This document shows positions 30,423 through 39,092 of a DNA stretch of 64,000 nucleotides, piece by piece (position 1 is the first letter of the stretch; each line of letters opens with the position of its first letter). Origin of the DNA: Flavobacteriaceae bacterium. Lineage in GTDB: Bacteria > Bacteroidota > Bacteroidia > Flavobacteriales > Flavobacteriaceae. The notes below the pieces were generated by a model that saw only the letters and a program-made list of their open reading frames with translations, did not search any database and had not been told where the DNA came from. Made by a program: the position numbers and the translations under genes. Location: positions 1 through 64,000 of the forward strand of contig DUDG01000024.1 in NCBI GenBank assembly GCA_012959395.1, written 5' to 3'.

Positions 30423-30653
30423 ATGTCAAAAGTTTGTGAAATTTCTGGAAAAAAAGTTTTAGTTGGAAACAATGTTTCTAAGGCTATGAACAAAACAAAA
30501 AGAAGATTTGAACCAAATCTAGTTAAAAAGAAATTTTTTATTCCTGAAGAAGATAAGTGGATTACGCTTAAAGTTTCTACATCAATTCTGAAAACTATCA
30601 ATAAAAAAGGTATTTCAGCAGTTTTAAAAGAATATAAAATTAGTAAACGTTAA
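30423..30653 (+). CDS. rpmB: 50S ribosomal protein L28
   Basis: A 76-residue L28 with MSKVCEISGKKVLVGNNVSKAMNKTKRRF-type start and the STSILKTINKKG helix. Length and sequence are standard. It is the first gene of a short ribosomal cluster rpmB-rpmG-bL38-like. Confidence 0.96.
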   Translation: MSKVCEISGKKVLVGNNVSKAMNKTKRRFEPNLVKKKFFIPEEDKWITLKVSTSILKTINKKGISAVLKEYKISKR

Positions 30654-30664
30654 TCTAAAATAAT

Positions 30665-30847
30665 ATGGCTAAGAAAGGAAATAGAGTTCAAGTTATTTTA
30701 GAATGTACAGAGCATAAAAATTCTGGTTTATCTGGAACTTCTAGATATGTTACAACAAAAAACAAAAAAAATACACCAGATCGATTAGAAATTAAAAAAT
30801 TTAATCCTATTATGAAAAAAAACACAATTCATAAAGAAATAAAATAA
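30665..30847 (+). CDS. rpmG: 50S ribosomal protein L33
   Basis: A 60-residue L33 with [37 protein letters not shown]. Only one Cys is present, so it is a zinc-free form rather than the four-cysteine ribbon form. It lies 11 bases after rpmB. Confidence 0.95.
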   Translation: MAKKGNRVQVILECTEHKNSGLSGTSRYVTTKNKKNTPDRLEIKKFNPIMKKNTIHKEIK

Positions 30848-30856
30848 TTTTAGGTC

Positions 30857-31009
30857 ATGGCAAAAAAATCTGTAGCATCAATACAAACTGGTTCAAAAAG
30901 ACTAACAAAAGCTATTAAAATGGTTAAAAGCCCAAAAACTGGTGCTTACATCTTTGTTGAGTCTATTATGCTTCCTGGAAAAGTAAATGAGTGGTTGGTA
31001 AAAAAATAA
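30857..31009 (+). CDS. DUF4295 small basic protein, probable ribosomal protein bL38
   Basis: A 50-residue basic protein beginning MAKKSVASIQTGSKRLTKAI and ending NEWLVKK. It is the DUF4295 family, found in Bacteroidota next to rpmB and rpmG. From memory, a Bacteroidota-specific ribosomal protein named bL38 was described in the Flavobacterium johnsoniae ribosome structure, and this gene fits its size, charge and location; I cannot confirm the identity from sequence alone. It starts 9 bases after rpmG and is followed by an intrinsic terminator. Confidence 0.85.
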   Translation: MAKKSVASIQTGSKRLTKAIKMVKSPKTGAYIFVESIMLPGKVNEWLVKK

Positions 31010-31036
31010 TAAACATATTTTTTAGAAAATAATTAT

Positions 31037-31062
31037 AAGTCACTTTTTAGTGGCTTTTTTTG
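31037..31062 (+). terminator. Intrinsic terminator after the bL38-like gene
   Basis: AAGTCACT pairs with AGTGGCTT (one G-U) around a TTTT loop and is followed by TTTTTTTG. It separates the ribosomal trio from ftsY, which has its own -7 box. Confidence 0.75.
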
Positions 31063-31068
31063 TTTTCA

Positions 31069-31076
31069 TATATTTG
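31069..31076 (+). promoter_or_regulatory. -7 box for ftsY
   Basis: TATATTTG, an exact TAnnTTTG match, 16 bases before the ftsY ATG and directly downstream of the terminator, indicating independent transcription of ftsY. Confidence 0.5.
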
Positions 31077-31092
31077 AATTAACATTTATTAT

Positions 31093-32616
31093 ATGAATTT
31101 TTTTAGAAGACTTTTTGGTTTCAAAAAGAAAAAGAAAGAAAAACCTATTGTTGAGGATGAATCTGTTGTAGAAGAAGAGCCTGTTGTTGAGGAAGAACCT
31201 GTTGTAGAAGAAGAGCCTGTTGTTGAGGAAGAACCTGTTTTTGAAGAAGAGCCTGTTGTAGAAGAAGAGCCTGTTGTTGAGGAAGAGACTGTTATTGAAG
31301 AAGAGCCTGTTGTTGAAGAAGAGCCTGTTGTAGAGGAAGAACCTGTTGTAGAAGAAGAGCCTGTTGTTGAGGAAGAACCTGTTGTAGAAGAAGAGCCTAT
31401 TGTAGAAGAAGAACCTGTTGTAGAAGAAGAGCCTGTTGTAGAAGAAGAGCCTGTTTTAGAGGAAGAACCTGTTTTAGAAGAAGAGCCTATTGTAGAAGAA
31501 GAGCCTGTTTTAGAAGAAGAGCCTGTTGTCGAGGAAGAACCTATTGTAGAAGAAGAACCTGTTTTAGAGGAAGAGCCTGTTGTAGAAGAAGAACCTGTTT
31601 TAGAGGAAGAACCAGTTGTAGAAGAAGAGCCTGTTGTTGAGGAAGAATCTAATTCTAAAAAAAAGACATCTATTTTTAGTAACCTTTTTACCAAACAAAA
31701 AAAAGAATCTCTAAATAAAGGCCTAAAAAAAACTAGCACTTCATTTTTTAGTAAAATTTCAAAAGTAATTATAGGAAAAAGTAAAGTAGATGATGATATT
31801 TTGGATGAACTTGAAGAAATTTTAATTTCCTCTGATGTGGGAGTTAAGACCACCCTAAAAATTATTGACAAAATTGAATCGAGAGTAGCTAAGGATAAAT
31901 ACATTAATACAGGTGAACTAGATTCTATATTGAAAGAGGAAATTATGGATGTAATAGATTCTTCTGGTGATGAAAATCAATTTAATATTTCAGAAAATAG
32001 ACCTCATGTTATTTTGATTGTAGGAGTTAATGGGGTAGGTAAGACCACATCCATTGGTAAAATGGCTAATCACTACAAGTCAATGGGGTTAAAAGTTGTA
32101 ATTGGGGCTGCTGATACATTTAGAGCAGCTGCAATTGAGCAATTAGAAATATGGGCAAATAGAGTAGATGTGGATTTAATAAAACAAGAAATGGGAAGTG
32201 ACCCAGCTTCTGTTGCATTTGACACTTTAGAGTCAGCAATTAAAAAAGATGTTGATGTAGTTTTAATTGATACAGCTGGTAGATTACATAATAAAACTAA
32301 CTTAATGAATGAGTTAGGTAAAATAAAAAGAGTTCTGAAAAAGAAAGCTTCGTATGCCCCAAATGAGGTAATATTAGTAATTGATGGGTCTACTGGGCAA
32401 AATGCTTTTGAGCAAGCTAAACAATTTGCTAAGGTTACAGAAATCACCTCATTAATAGTCACGAAACTAGATGGAACTGCTAAAGGTGGAGTTGTTTTAG
32501 GTATTTCAGATCAGTTTCAAATTCCAATTAAATTTATTGGTATTGGAGAGGGAATAGAAGATTTGCAAATATTTGACAAAAAAGAATTTGTGGATTCTTT
32601 TTTTAAAAAATCATAA
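31093..32616 (+). CDS. ftsY: Signal recognition particle receptor FtsY with long acidic repeat domain
   Basis: A 507-residue FtsY. It opens with a short basic membrane-targeting segment (MNFFRRLFGFKKKKKEK), followed by 28 hexapeptides of the type P-V-V-E-E-E (residues 18-185), then the NG domain: N helices from about 215, P-loop GVNGVGKTT near 311, DTFRAAA, DTAGRL and TKLDGTAKGG. The NG domain is complete and normal. The acidic A domain of other FtsY proteins is variable in length, but such a regular array is unusual. FtsY docks ribosome-SRP complexes to the membrane. rimO follows after 14 bases. Confidence 0.96.
   Translation: MNFFRRLFGFKKKKKEKPIVEDESVVEEEPVVEEEPVVEEEPVVEEEPVFEEEPVVEEEPVVEEETVIEEEPVVEEEPVVEEEPVVEEEPVVEEEPVVEEEPIVEEEPVVEEEPVVEEEPVLEEEPVLEEEPIVEEEPVLEEEPVVEEEPIVEEEPVLEEEPVVEEEPVLEEEPVVEEEPVVEEESNSKKKTSIFSNLFTKQKKESLNKGLKKTSTSFFSKISKVIIGKSKVDDDILDELEEILISSDVGVKTTLKIIDKIESRVAKDKYINTGELDSILKEEIMDVIDSSGDENQFNISENRPHVILIVGVNGVGKTTSIGKMANHYKSMGLKVVIGAADTFRAAAIEQLEIWANRVDVDLIKQEMGSDPASVAFDTLESAIKKDVDVVLIDTAGRLHNKTNLMNELGKIKRVLKKKASYAPNEVILVIDGSTGQNAFEQAKQFAKVTEITSLIVTKLDGTAKGGVVLGISDQFQIPIKFIGIGEGIEDLQIFDKKEFVDSFFKKS
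31144..31647 (+). repeat. 18-bp coding tandem repeat (28 units) inside ftsY
   Basis: Twenty-eight in-frame 18-base units encode P-[VI]-[VLIF]-E-E-E hexapeptides with only a few substitutions (first unit with one Asp, units 2 and 9 with Ser or Thr for Pro). Glu codon use alternates (GAAGAAGAG versus GAGGAAGAA) so that the first units form a 36-base higher-order period, a sign of recent duplication. Confidence 0.95.
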
Positions 32617-32630
32617 AATTATATAAATAC

Positions 32631-33932
32631 ATGAGAGTTAAGTATTCAAAAAAAAATAAAATTAATGTAGTAACTCTTGGTTGTTCAAAAAATATTTATG
32701 ACTCAGAAATCTTAATGGGTCAATTGAAAGCTAATAATAAACAGGTCGTTCATCAAGAAGAGGGGAACATAGTGGTTATAAATACTTGTGGTTTTATCGA
32801 TAATGCCAAACAGGAATCTATTGATACTATTTTAGAGTATTCTGATAAAAAAGAAAAAGGACTGATCGATAAATTATTTGTTACTGGGTGCCTAAGTGAA
32901 AGATATAAACCAGATTTAGAAAAGGAAATTCCTAATGTTGATCAATATTTTGGAACGACAGATTTACCTAAGTTATTAAAAGCTTTAAAAGCAGATTATA
33001 AGCATGAACTTGTAGGGGAAAGGTTAACTACTACACCAAAAAACTATGCATATTTAAAGATTTCTGAAGGATGCGATAGACCTTGTTCTTTTTGCGCAAT
33101 TCCTTTAATGAGAGGAAAACACAAATCTAAGTCTATTGAAGATATAGTTATTGAAGCAACTAAATTGGCTAATAAAGGAGTTAAAGAAATTATTCTTATT
33201 GCTCAAGATTTAACTTATTATGGACTGGATTTATATAAAAAAAGAGAGTTAGGATTATTATTGAAATCATTAGTTAAAGTAGAGGGAATGGAATGGATTA
33301 GGCTTCATTATGCTTTTCCAACTGGATTTCCAATCGATGTTCTTAAAGTAATAAAAGATGAATCAAAAATTTGTAATTACATTGATATTCCTCTTCAACA
33401 TATTTCTAATAATATATTAAAATCTATGAGAAGAGGTTCTAGTAAATTAAAAATAAGTGAATTAATAAATAAAATAAGATATGAAGTCCCAGGGATAGCA
33501 ATTAGAACTACTTTAATTGTTGGTTATCCTGGAGAATCAGAAGAGAATTTTGATGAATTAAAAAAATGGGTTTCAGATACTAAATTTGACAGGTTAGGTT
33601 GTTTTACTTATAGTCATGAAGAAAATACGCATGCCTATAATTTAGTTGACGATGTTCCAAAAGAGATAAAAGATGCTAGACTTGCTGAAATCATGGAAAT
33701 TCAATCAAATATTTCTTTTAGTCTAAATCAAGAAAAAATTGGAAAAACTTTTAAATGTTCAATTGACAGGAAAGAAGGTGCTTATTTTATTGGAAGAAGT
33801 GAGTTTGATTCTCCAGATGTTGATAATGAGGTTTTGATAGATGCATCTGAACATTATTTGAAAACAGGTGACTTTTCAAATATAAAAATTATTAGCGCTA
33901 CTGAATTTGATCTTTATGGAATACCTTGCTAA
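32631..33932 (+). CDS. rimO: Ribosomal protein S12 methylthiotransferase RimO
   Basis: A 433-residue radical-SAM methylthiotransferase. The N-terminal UPF0004 domain carries three conserved Cys residues (TLGCSKN, NTCGFID, VTGCLSE), the radical-SAM cluster motif is CDRPCSFC (near residue 148), and the C-terminal TRAM domain follows. RimO modifies an Asp of S12 using an SAM-derived radical. Motif GCSKNIYDSEI distinguishes it from MiaB. It follows ftsY closely. Confidence 0.94.
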   Translation: MRVKYSKKNKINVVTLGCSKNIYDSEILMGQLKANNKQVVHQEEGNIVVINTCGFIDNAKQESIDTILEYSDKKEKGLIDKLFVTGCLSERYKPDLEKEIPNVDQYFGTTDLPKLLKALKADYKHELVGERLTTTPKNYAYLKISEGCDRPCSFCAIPLMRGKHKSKSIEDIVIEATKLANKGVKEIILIAQDLTYYGLDLYKKRELGLLLKSLVKVEGMEWIRLHYAFPTGFPIDVLKVIKDESKICNYIDIPLQHISNNILKSMRRGSSKLKISELINKIRYEVPGIAIRTTLIVGYPGESEENFDELKKWVSDTKFDRLGCFTYSHEENTHAYNLVDDVPKEIKDARLAEIMEIQSNISFSLNQEKIGKTFKCSIDRKEGAYFIGRSEFDSPDVDNEVLIDASEHYLKTGDFSNIKIISATEFDLYGIPC

Positions 33933-33999
33933 TTGATAAGGGTATTATAAATAGATTATAGGATTCGTGATTATGTATATTAATAAAAAAATAATTTAG

Positions 34000-35601
34000 T
34001 TGAAATTAATTGATCCAAATATAACCGGGCATTTGCCATCTCTTACTCTAAGTTATTTTAATAATGAAAAGGGGCTTAATCCCTTTTATAACAGATTAAA
34101 TAAATTAAAAAACTATAAAGCTCAAATAGAAGAAAAACAAAAAAATTTCAATAATATATTTAGAGATATATTATCAAAAGAGCTAAAAGTGCAATATCAA
34201 TCAATACCGGATAATGGCATTCAGTTAAAATTAATAACTGACTTAAGTAAATCGAACACATTTACTGTAACAACTGGTCATCAGCTTAATTTATTTACAG
34301 GACCATTATATTTTTTTTATAAAATAATAGACACTATAAAAATTTGTGAAAATTTAAGGACCAAATTTCCTGAAATGAATTTTATACCAATCTATTGGAT
34401 GGCATCTGAAGATCATGATTATGAAGAAATTAATTTTTTTAAAACAGCTAAGAAGCAATTTAATTGGAAAGTTAAAACTAATGGTATTGTAGGTGATTTA
34501 AATACAGAAAAGCTGTCTGAAGTTTTTCATGAGATGTCAGATTTTTTTGATAAAGAAAATTTAAATGTAAAAAAAATGATATCATTTTTTGAATCTTCGT
34601 ATTTAAAAAACAAAAACTTATCTAAAGCTACTTTAGATTTAGTCCATAAGATTTTTGGTAAATATGGACTAGTAATTTTGAACCCAAACAATAAGAGTCT
34701 AAAAAAATTAATGATTGATGTTTTTATTGATGAAATAAAAGAAAGTACTTGCTATAATCTAGTGTCAAAAACAAATGACAAATTAGTAGAGTTTTCAAAA
34801 GGTAAAACAAAGCTACAAGTTAATCCAAGGTTAATAAACTTGTTTTATATTAAAAATAATCTTCGTTCAAGAATTGAAAAAAATGGTTTAGTTTATAAAG
34901 TTTTGGGATCTGAAACTTCATTTAGTAAAGATGAAATCATTAAGGAGATTAAAAATTATCCTGAAAGATTTTCTCCTAACGTACTTATTAGGCCTCTTTA
35001 TCAAGAAGCAATTCTTCCAAACTTAGCTTATGTAGGGGGAGGAAGTGAAATAGCTTATTGGCTGCAGCTAAAAGACTATTTTGAGAAAAAAAACATAACT
35101 TTTCCTATTTTATCAATCAGAAACTCAGTTCTCCTTATTCATAAAAAACATACTAATAATTTTAAAAAATTGAATTTGAGTATTGAGCATTTTTTTAAAG
35201 ACAATGAAAATTTGTTAAAATTTTACACAAATAAATTTTCTAAAAACACGATCGATTTTACAAGTATTAAAAGTAGTATTAGCAATAATTTTAAACAATT
35301 ATTAGAAGTTGCAAAACTTACTGATTTTTCTTTTACTGGAGCGGTTAAAGCCCAGGAAAAAAAACAAAAAAATGGAATTGATAATTTAGAAAAAAGGCTT
35401 TTAAAAGCTGAAAAGAAGAGAACTAAAGAAAGGTTAGACAAAATAATTTCAATTAAAACAAAATTATTCCCATATAATTCGCTTCAAGAAAGAGAAATTA
35501 ATTTTTCTGAATTTTATCAATATTACGGAGACGAATTCATAGATTTAGTTATGAAAAATATAGATCCTTTTGATCCAAGATTTTTAATTATTGAATTGTA
35601 A
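34000..35601 (+). CDS. bshC: Putative cysteine ligase BshC (bacillithiol biosynthesis)
   Basis: A 533-residue protein of the BshC family: [21 protein letters not shown] (about 85-105), [15 protein letters not shown], and the late segment [28 protein letters not shown]. BshC adds cysteine to glucosamine-malate to complete bacillithiol. The start is a TTG directly after a stop codon; an upstream ATG at 33973 runs into a stop after 8 codons, so TTG is the only sensible start. The C-terminal helical coiled region (about 450-490) is rich in Lys and Glu. No bshA or bshB is nearby. Confidence 0.9.
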   Translation: MKLIDPNITGHLPSLTLSYFNNEKGLNPFYNRLNKLKNYKAQIEEKQKNFNNIFRDILSKELKVQYQSIPDNGIQLKLITDLSKSNTFTVTTGHQLNLFTGPLYFFYKIIDTIKICENLRTKFPEMNFIPIYWMASEDHDYEEINFFKTAKKQFNWKVKTNGIVGDLNTEKLSEVFHEMSDFFDKENLNVKKMISFFESSYLKNKNLSKATLDLVHKIFGKYGLVILNPNNKSLKKLMIDVFIDEIKESTCYNLVSKTNDKLVEFSKGKTKLQVNPRLINLFYIKNNLRSRIEKNGLVYKVLGSETSFSKDEIIKEIKNYPERFSPNVLIRPLYQEAILPNLAYVGGGSEIAYWLQLKDYFEKKNITFPILSIRNSVLLIHKKHTNNFKKLNLSIEHFFKDNENLLKFYTNKFSKNTIDFTSIKSSISNNFKQLLEVAKLTDFSFTGAVKAQEKKQKNGIDNLEKRLLKAEKKRTKERLDKIISIKTKLFPYNSLQEREINFSEFYQYYGDEFIDLVMKNIDPFDPRFLIIEL

Positions 35602-35640
35602 AAATTCATTATCTCATAGTATTTTTATTTGTTTTAATAG

Positions 35641-35648
35641 TATTTTTG
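35641..35648 (+). promoter_or_regulatory. Possible -7 box for guaA
   Basis: TATTTTTG, an exact TAnnTTTG match ending three bases before the guaA ATG. If used, the mRNA would be leaderless or nearly so. It overlaps a TTG that could otherwise be taken as start. Confidence 0.35.
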
Positions 35649-35651
35649 AAA

Positions 35652-37181
35652 ATGGAAGAAAAAGTATTAATAATTGATTTTGGGTCTCAATACACTCAAT
35701 TAATTGCTAGAAGAATCAGGGAACTTTTTATATACTGTGAAATACATCCGTATAATAATCTTAAAGTAGATTTAAATTCTTTTAAAGCTGTTATTCTTTC
35801 TGGATCTCCTTTTTCAGTTAGGTCTAAAGATGCATTACATTTTGATTTGACAAAGATTAAAGGTGTTAAACCACTTTTAGGAGTTTGTTATGGTGCACAA
35901 TATATCGCTCATTTTAATAGTGGTAAAGTAATTCCTTCAAATAAAAGAGAGTATGGAAGAGCTAACCTGTCTAAGATTGATAATTCGGATCCTCTTTTTA
36001 ATGGAATCCAGTCTGGAACACAAGTTTGGATGAGTCATAGTGATACTATTGAAGATCTTCCATCAGGTGCTAAATGCATTGCAAGTACTAATGATGTTAT
36101 AAATGCTGCTTATTCAATAAATAATGAATTAGTTTATGGAATTCAATTTCATCCAGAAGTGTATCATACTAGTAAGGGAAAGAAAATATTAGAAAATTTT
36201 TTAATAAATATTTCAAATATTAACCCAAATTGGACACCTGATTCCTTTTCTAGTATAACTGTTTCAGAAATAAAAAAAACTATTGGTAAAGAAAAAGTTA
36301 TTTTAGGTATATCCGGAGGAGTTGATTCTACTGTTGCAGCTGTTCTTCTTAATGAAGCCATTGGTAAAAATTTACATTGCATTTTTGTAAATAATGGTCT
36401 TTTGAGAAAAAATGAATTTCAAAATGTATTAAACCAATATGAAGGAATGGGTTTAAATGTAAAAGGTGTGGATGCATCAAAATATTTTATTGATTTGCTT
36501 TTTAAGATTACAGATCCTGAAGAGAAAAGAAAAGTTATAGGAAGGGCTTTCATTGATGTTTTTGACAAGGAAGCTAAATTGATAAGTGGGGCTAAATGGC
36601 TTGCTCAAGGAACAATTTATCCAGATGTAATAGAATCAATTTCAGTAAAAGGACCTTCAGCTACTATAAAATCTCACCATAATGTTGGTGGTTTGCCTGA
36701 TTTTATGAAGTTATCCGTAATTGAGCCTCTTAAAATGTTATTTAAAGATGAAGTTAGAAGAGTAGGTGCTAGCTTAAAAATTGATCAGAATCTATTAAAG
36801 AGACATCCATTTCCAGGTCCTGGTTTAGCTATCAGAATATTAGGTGAAATTACAAATGAAAAAATTAAAATTTTACAGGAAGTTGATTCAATTTTTATTG
36901 AAGGGTTGAAAGAGTATGATTTATACGATAAAGTTTGGCAAGCAGGCGCAATGCTTCTTTCAGTTAAAAGTGTAGGAGTTATGGGTGATGAAAGAACATA
37001 TGAGGAATGTGTAGCTCTTAGAGCAGTAGAATCTACAGATGGAATGACAGCCGATTGGGTAAATCTTCCTTATCAATTTCTTCAGGAAATATCTAATAAA
37101 ATAATTAATAATGTTAAGGGTGTTAATAGGGTAGTATATGATATAAGCTCAAAACCTCCTGCAACAATTGAATGGGAATAA
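35652..37181 (+). CDS. guaA: GMP synthase (glutamine-hydrolysing)
   Basis: A 509-residue enzyme converting XMP to GMP. The class I amidotransferase domain has the nucleophile Cys in GVCYGAQY and the His/Glu pair in FHPEVYH. The ATP-pyrophosphatase domain has GISGGVDST, followed by the dimerisation domain ending KPPATIEWE. The frame is open two codons upstream to a TTG, but the ATG at 35652 ([17 protein letters not shown]) is the family start. The stop overlaps the next start by one base (TAATG). Confidence 0.97.
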   Translation: MEEKVLIIDFGSQYTQLIARRIRELFIYCEIHPYNNLKVDLNSFKAVILSGSPFSVRSKDALHFDLTKIKGVKPLLGVCYGAQYIAHFNSGKVIPSNKREYGRANLSKIDNSDPLFNGIQSGTQVWMSHSDTIEDLPSGAKCIASTNDVINAAYSINNELVYGIQFHPEVYHTSKGKKILENFLINISNINPNWTPDSFSSITVSEIKKTIGKEKVILGISGGVDSTVAAVLLNEAIGKNLHCIFVNNGLLRKNEFQNVLNQYEGMGLNVKGVDASKYFIDLLFKITDPEEKRKVIGRAFIDVFDKEAKLISGAKWLAQGTIYPDVIESISVKGPSATIKSHHNVGGLPDFMKLSVIEPLKMLFKDEVRRVGASLKIDQNLLKRHPFPGPGLAIRILGEITNEKIKILQEVDSIFIEGLKEYDLYDKVWQAGAMLLSVKSVGVMGDERTYEECVALRAVESTDGMTADWVNLPYQFLQEISNKIINNVKGVNRVVYDISSKPPATIEWE

Positions 37182-38620
37182 TGAAGTTTTTTAAAATTTT
37201 AATTTTATTTTTTTTATTTTCTTTTTTGAGTTATTCTCAAGAAAACTCTAAAGATATTGATAAAGGGTATATTACAGAAATCATTAAACACAAAGTAAAA
37301 AGAAAGCAAACTCTTTATACAATTTCAAAATTATATAATGTTTCTATTGATGATATAAAAAAATATAATACTCAGATACAAGGACTTAATATATCTAGAA
37401 AAATGGAACTTAATATTCCTATAAAGAGAAAGCTTGTGTTAAAAAATGATATTTTCCAAATTAATAAAGATTCAATAAAAAGTGAAATTAAAGAAGGAAA
37501 GGATTTCAAGATTAATTTACTGGATAGTAGACTTAAAAATAAGAATATAAAACTCGGTTTATTAGCCCCATTTAATTTAAATAATATTGAAATTGATTCT
37601 GTTGAAAATTCAAAAAATTATCTAAAGAATTTGAATTTATCCACTATTTCATTAGATTTTTATAGTGGCTTATTAACGGCTTTAGAGAAAGGACAAGAAC
37701 TTGGTTTAAATTTAGATTTAAAAGTAATTGACACACAAAATGATTTTCTGAATATTGCTAAAATTATTTCTACTAATTCATTTGAAAATTATGATTTTAT
37801 TATTGGACCATTAATACCAAGAAATATTAATCAATTTTCAATTGGAATTATTAAATCAAATACTCCAGTAATTTCTCCCTTGACTTCTAAGGAAATAGAA
37901 ATAAATAATAATGTTTTTCAGTCAATGCCATCTGAAGAAAGCCAAAGAGATAAAATGTTTAAATACATTGAGCAGATAATTGAAACTAATCCTGATCCAT
38001 GTGTAATGATTATTTATGATGATAAAAGTCAAAAAATAAAAGAAAAACTTTTAAAGAGTTATCCATATGCAGAATTAATTAATACAGACTTAACTAATGG
38101 GTTAGTTGATCCTGAATTAACAGATTCTTTATTGGTTAACAATAAAAATAATATTGTGTTTTTGGAATCACAAAATCTAAATGTAATAACTAGTGTTTCA
38201 TCATTGTTAAATTCACAAATTTCACAAGAAAGAAATATTGCTATGATGACTACTTATAGAGCAGATGTTTACGAAAATGAAAATATTTCTTATGAACATT
38301 TAGGAAATTTGAAATTTACTTATCCTTCATATCATAGACCTATTTATGATGAAAAATTTGATGTTTTTAATGAATTATATCTTAATAATTATGGAAAACT
38401 TCCTAATAAAATTGCTATTAGAGGATATGACCTTACCCTTGATTTAATATTAAGGGTTGCATATAAAAATAAATTAATCAAATCTTTGGGCATTGGAGAA
38501 ACAGATTACATGCAAAATAAATTTAATTATTTATCTAAGAACAATGGTTATATAAACAATTCTGTTTTTTTAATTCAACATGATAAATTAAATATTTTTG
38601 AAATTTATAATGACAAGTAA
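37181..38620 (+). CDS. LysM and periplasmic-binding-protein-like (PBP1) domain protein
   Basis: A 479-residue exported protein. A signal peptide (about 1-19, ending LSYSQ) is followed by a LysM domain (about 36-85: KQTLYTISKLYNVSIDDIKKYN) and a large domain resembling type 1 periplasmic-binding/leucine-binding fold (LGLLAPFNLNN, DFIIGPLIPRN, TPVISPLTSKE, AIRGYDLTLDLILR). This architecture is frequent in Flavobacteriia and suggests binding to peptidoglycan with a small-molecule or peptide sensing domain. Its start overlaps guaA by one base and its end overlaps the OsmC gene by 11 bases. The ligand is unknown. Confidence 0.8.
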   Translation: MKFFKILILFFLFSFLSYSQENSKDIDKGYITEIIKHKVKRKQTLYTISKLYNVSIDDIKKYNTQIQGLNISRKMELNIPIKRKLVLKNDIFQINKDSIKSEIKEGKDFKINLLDSRLKNKNIKLGLLAPFNLNNIEIDSVENSKNYLKNLNLSTISLDFYSGLLTALEKGQELGLNLDLKVIDTQNDFLNIAKIISTNSFENYDFIIGPLIPRNINQFSIGIIKSNTPVISPLTSKEIEINNNVFQSMPSEESQRDKMFKYIEQIIETNPDPCVMIIYDDKSQKIKEKLLKSYPYAELINTDLTNGLVDPELTDSLLVNNKNNIVFLESQNLNVITSVSSLLNSQISQERNIAMMTTYRADVYENENISYEHLGNLKFTYPSYHRPIYDEKFDVFNELYLNNYGKLPNKIAIRGYDLTLDLILRVAYKNKLIKSLGIGETDYMQNKFNYLSKNNGYINNSVFLIQHDKLNIFEIYNDK

Positions 38621-39011
38621 AGTTTATTACGAAGGAAATTTAAGAACCAGATGCATCCATTTAAAATCTGGAAATGAGATTATTACTGATGCTCCTATAG
38701 ATAATTTTGGGAAAGGAGAGGCTTTTTCACCAACAGATACAGTGGCAACTGCGCTTGCATCTTGCATGATTACTGTAATGGGAATAAAGGCTGTACAATT
38801 AGGTGTTTCATTTATAAATGTGACAGCAGATGTTCAAAAAACTATGTCGAAAAATCCTAGAAGAATTTCTAAAATTTCAATTGTAATTAATCTTCCATTA
38901 AATTTGGTCAAAAAAGATAAAATGATTCTTGAAAAAGTGGGTAATACCTGTCCAGTTCATAATTCTTTAGACCCAAAACTTATTAGAGATATTAATTATA
39001 ATTGGATTTAA
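38610..39011 (+). CDS. OsmC family protein
   Basis: A 133-residue OsmC/Ohr-fold protein. Two redox cysteines are in place: LASCMITVMG (first Cys) and NTCPVHNSL (second Cys). The family reduces organic hydroperoxides. An upstream ATG four codons earlier exists, but MTSKVYYEGNLRT at 38610 is the usual start. It overlaps the LysM/PBP gene by 11 bases. YhfA-like and OsmC-like members are not separable here. Confidence 0.88.
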   Translation: MTSKVYYEGNLRTRCIHLKSGNEIITDAPIDNFGKGEAFSPTDTVATALASCMITVMGIKAVQLGVSFINVTADVQKTMSKNPRRISKISIVINLPLNLVKKDKMILEKVGNTCPVHNSLDPKLIRDINYNWI

Positions 39012-39053
39012 TTTTACTCTTATTAAAAATAAAAGAGAGTCGCTTTCTTTTTG

Positions 39054-39061
39054 TATTTTTG
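39054..39061 (+). promoter_or_regulatory. -7 box for pyrG
   Basis: TATTTTTG, exact TAnnTTTG, 31 bases before the pyrG ATG in the 81-base gap after the OsmC gene; suggests a promoter for pyrG-yidC-mnmA. Confidence 0.5.
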
Positions 39062-39092
39062 ACATCTTAAAATAAATTTTAGAAATTAATTA

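Noticed and set aside
31144..31647. CRISPR-like or other non-coding tandem repeat
   Set aside because: Units are contiguous 18-mers in frame with ftsY, without spacers; they encode a protein domain.
31089..31904. Long minus-strand open frame with Ser/Thr/Gly repeats opposite ftsY
   Set aside because: It is the reverse complement of the acidic repeat array; the low-complexity S-S-S-T-T-G pattern follows from the GAA/CCT-rich coding strand and there is no promoter or family match.
39003..39050. Terminator-like ACTCT/AGAGT inverted repeat before pyrG
   Set aside because: Pairing is short and interrupted, so a functional terminator is not supported.
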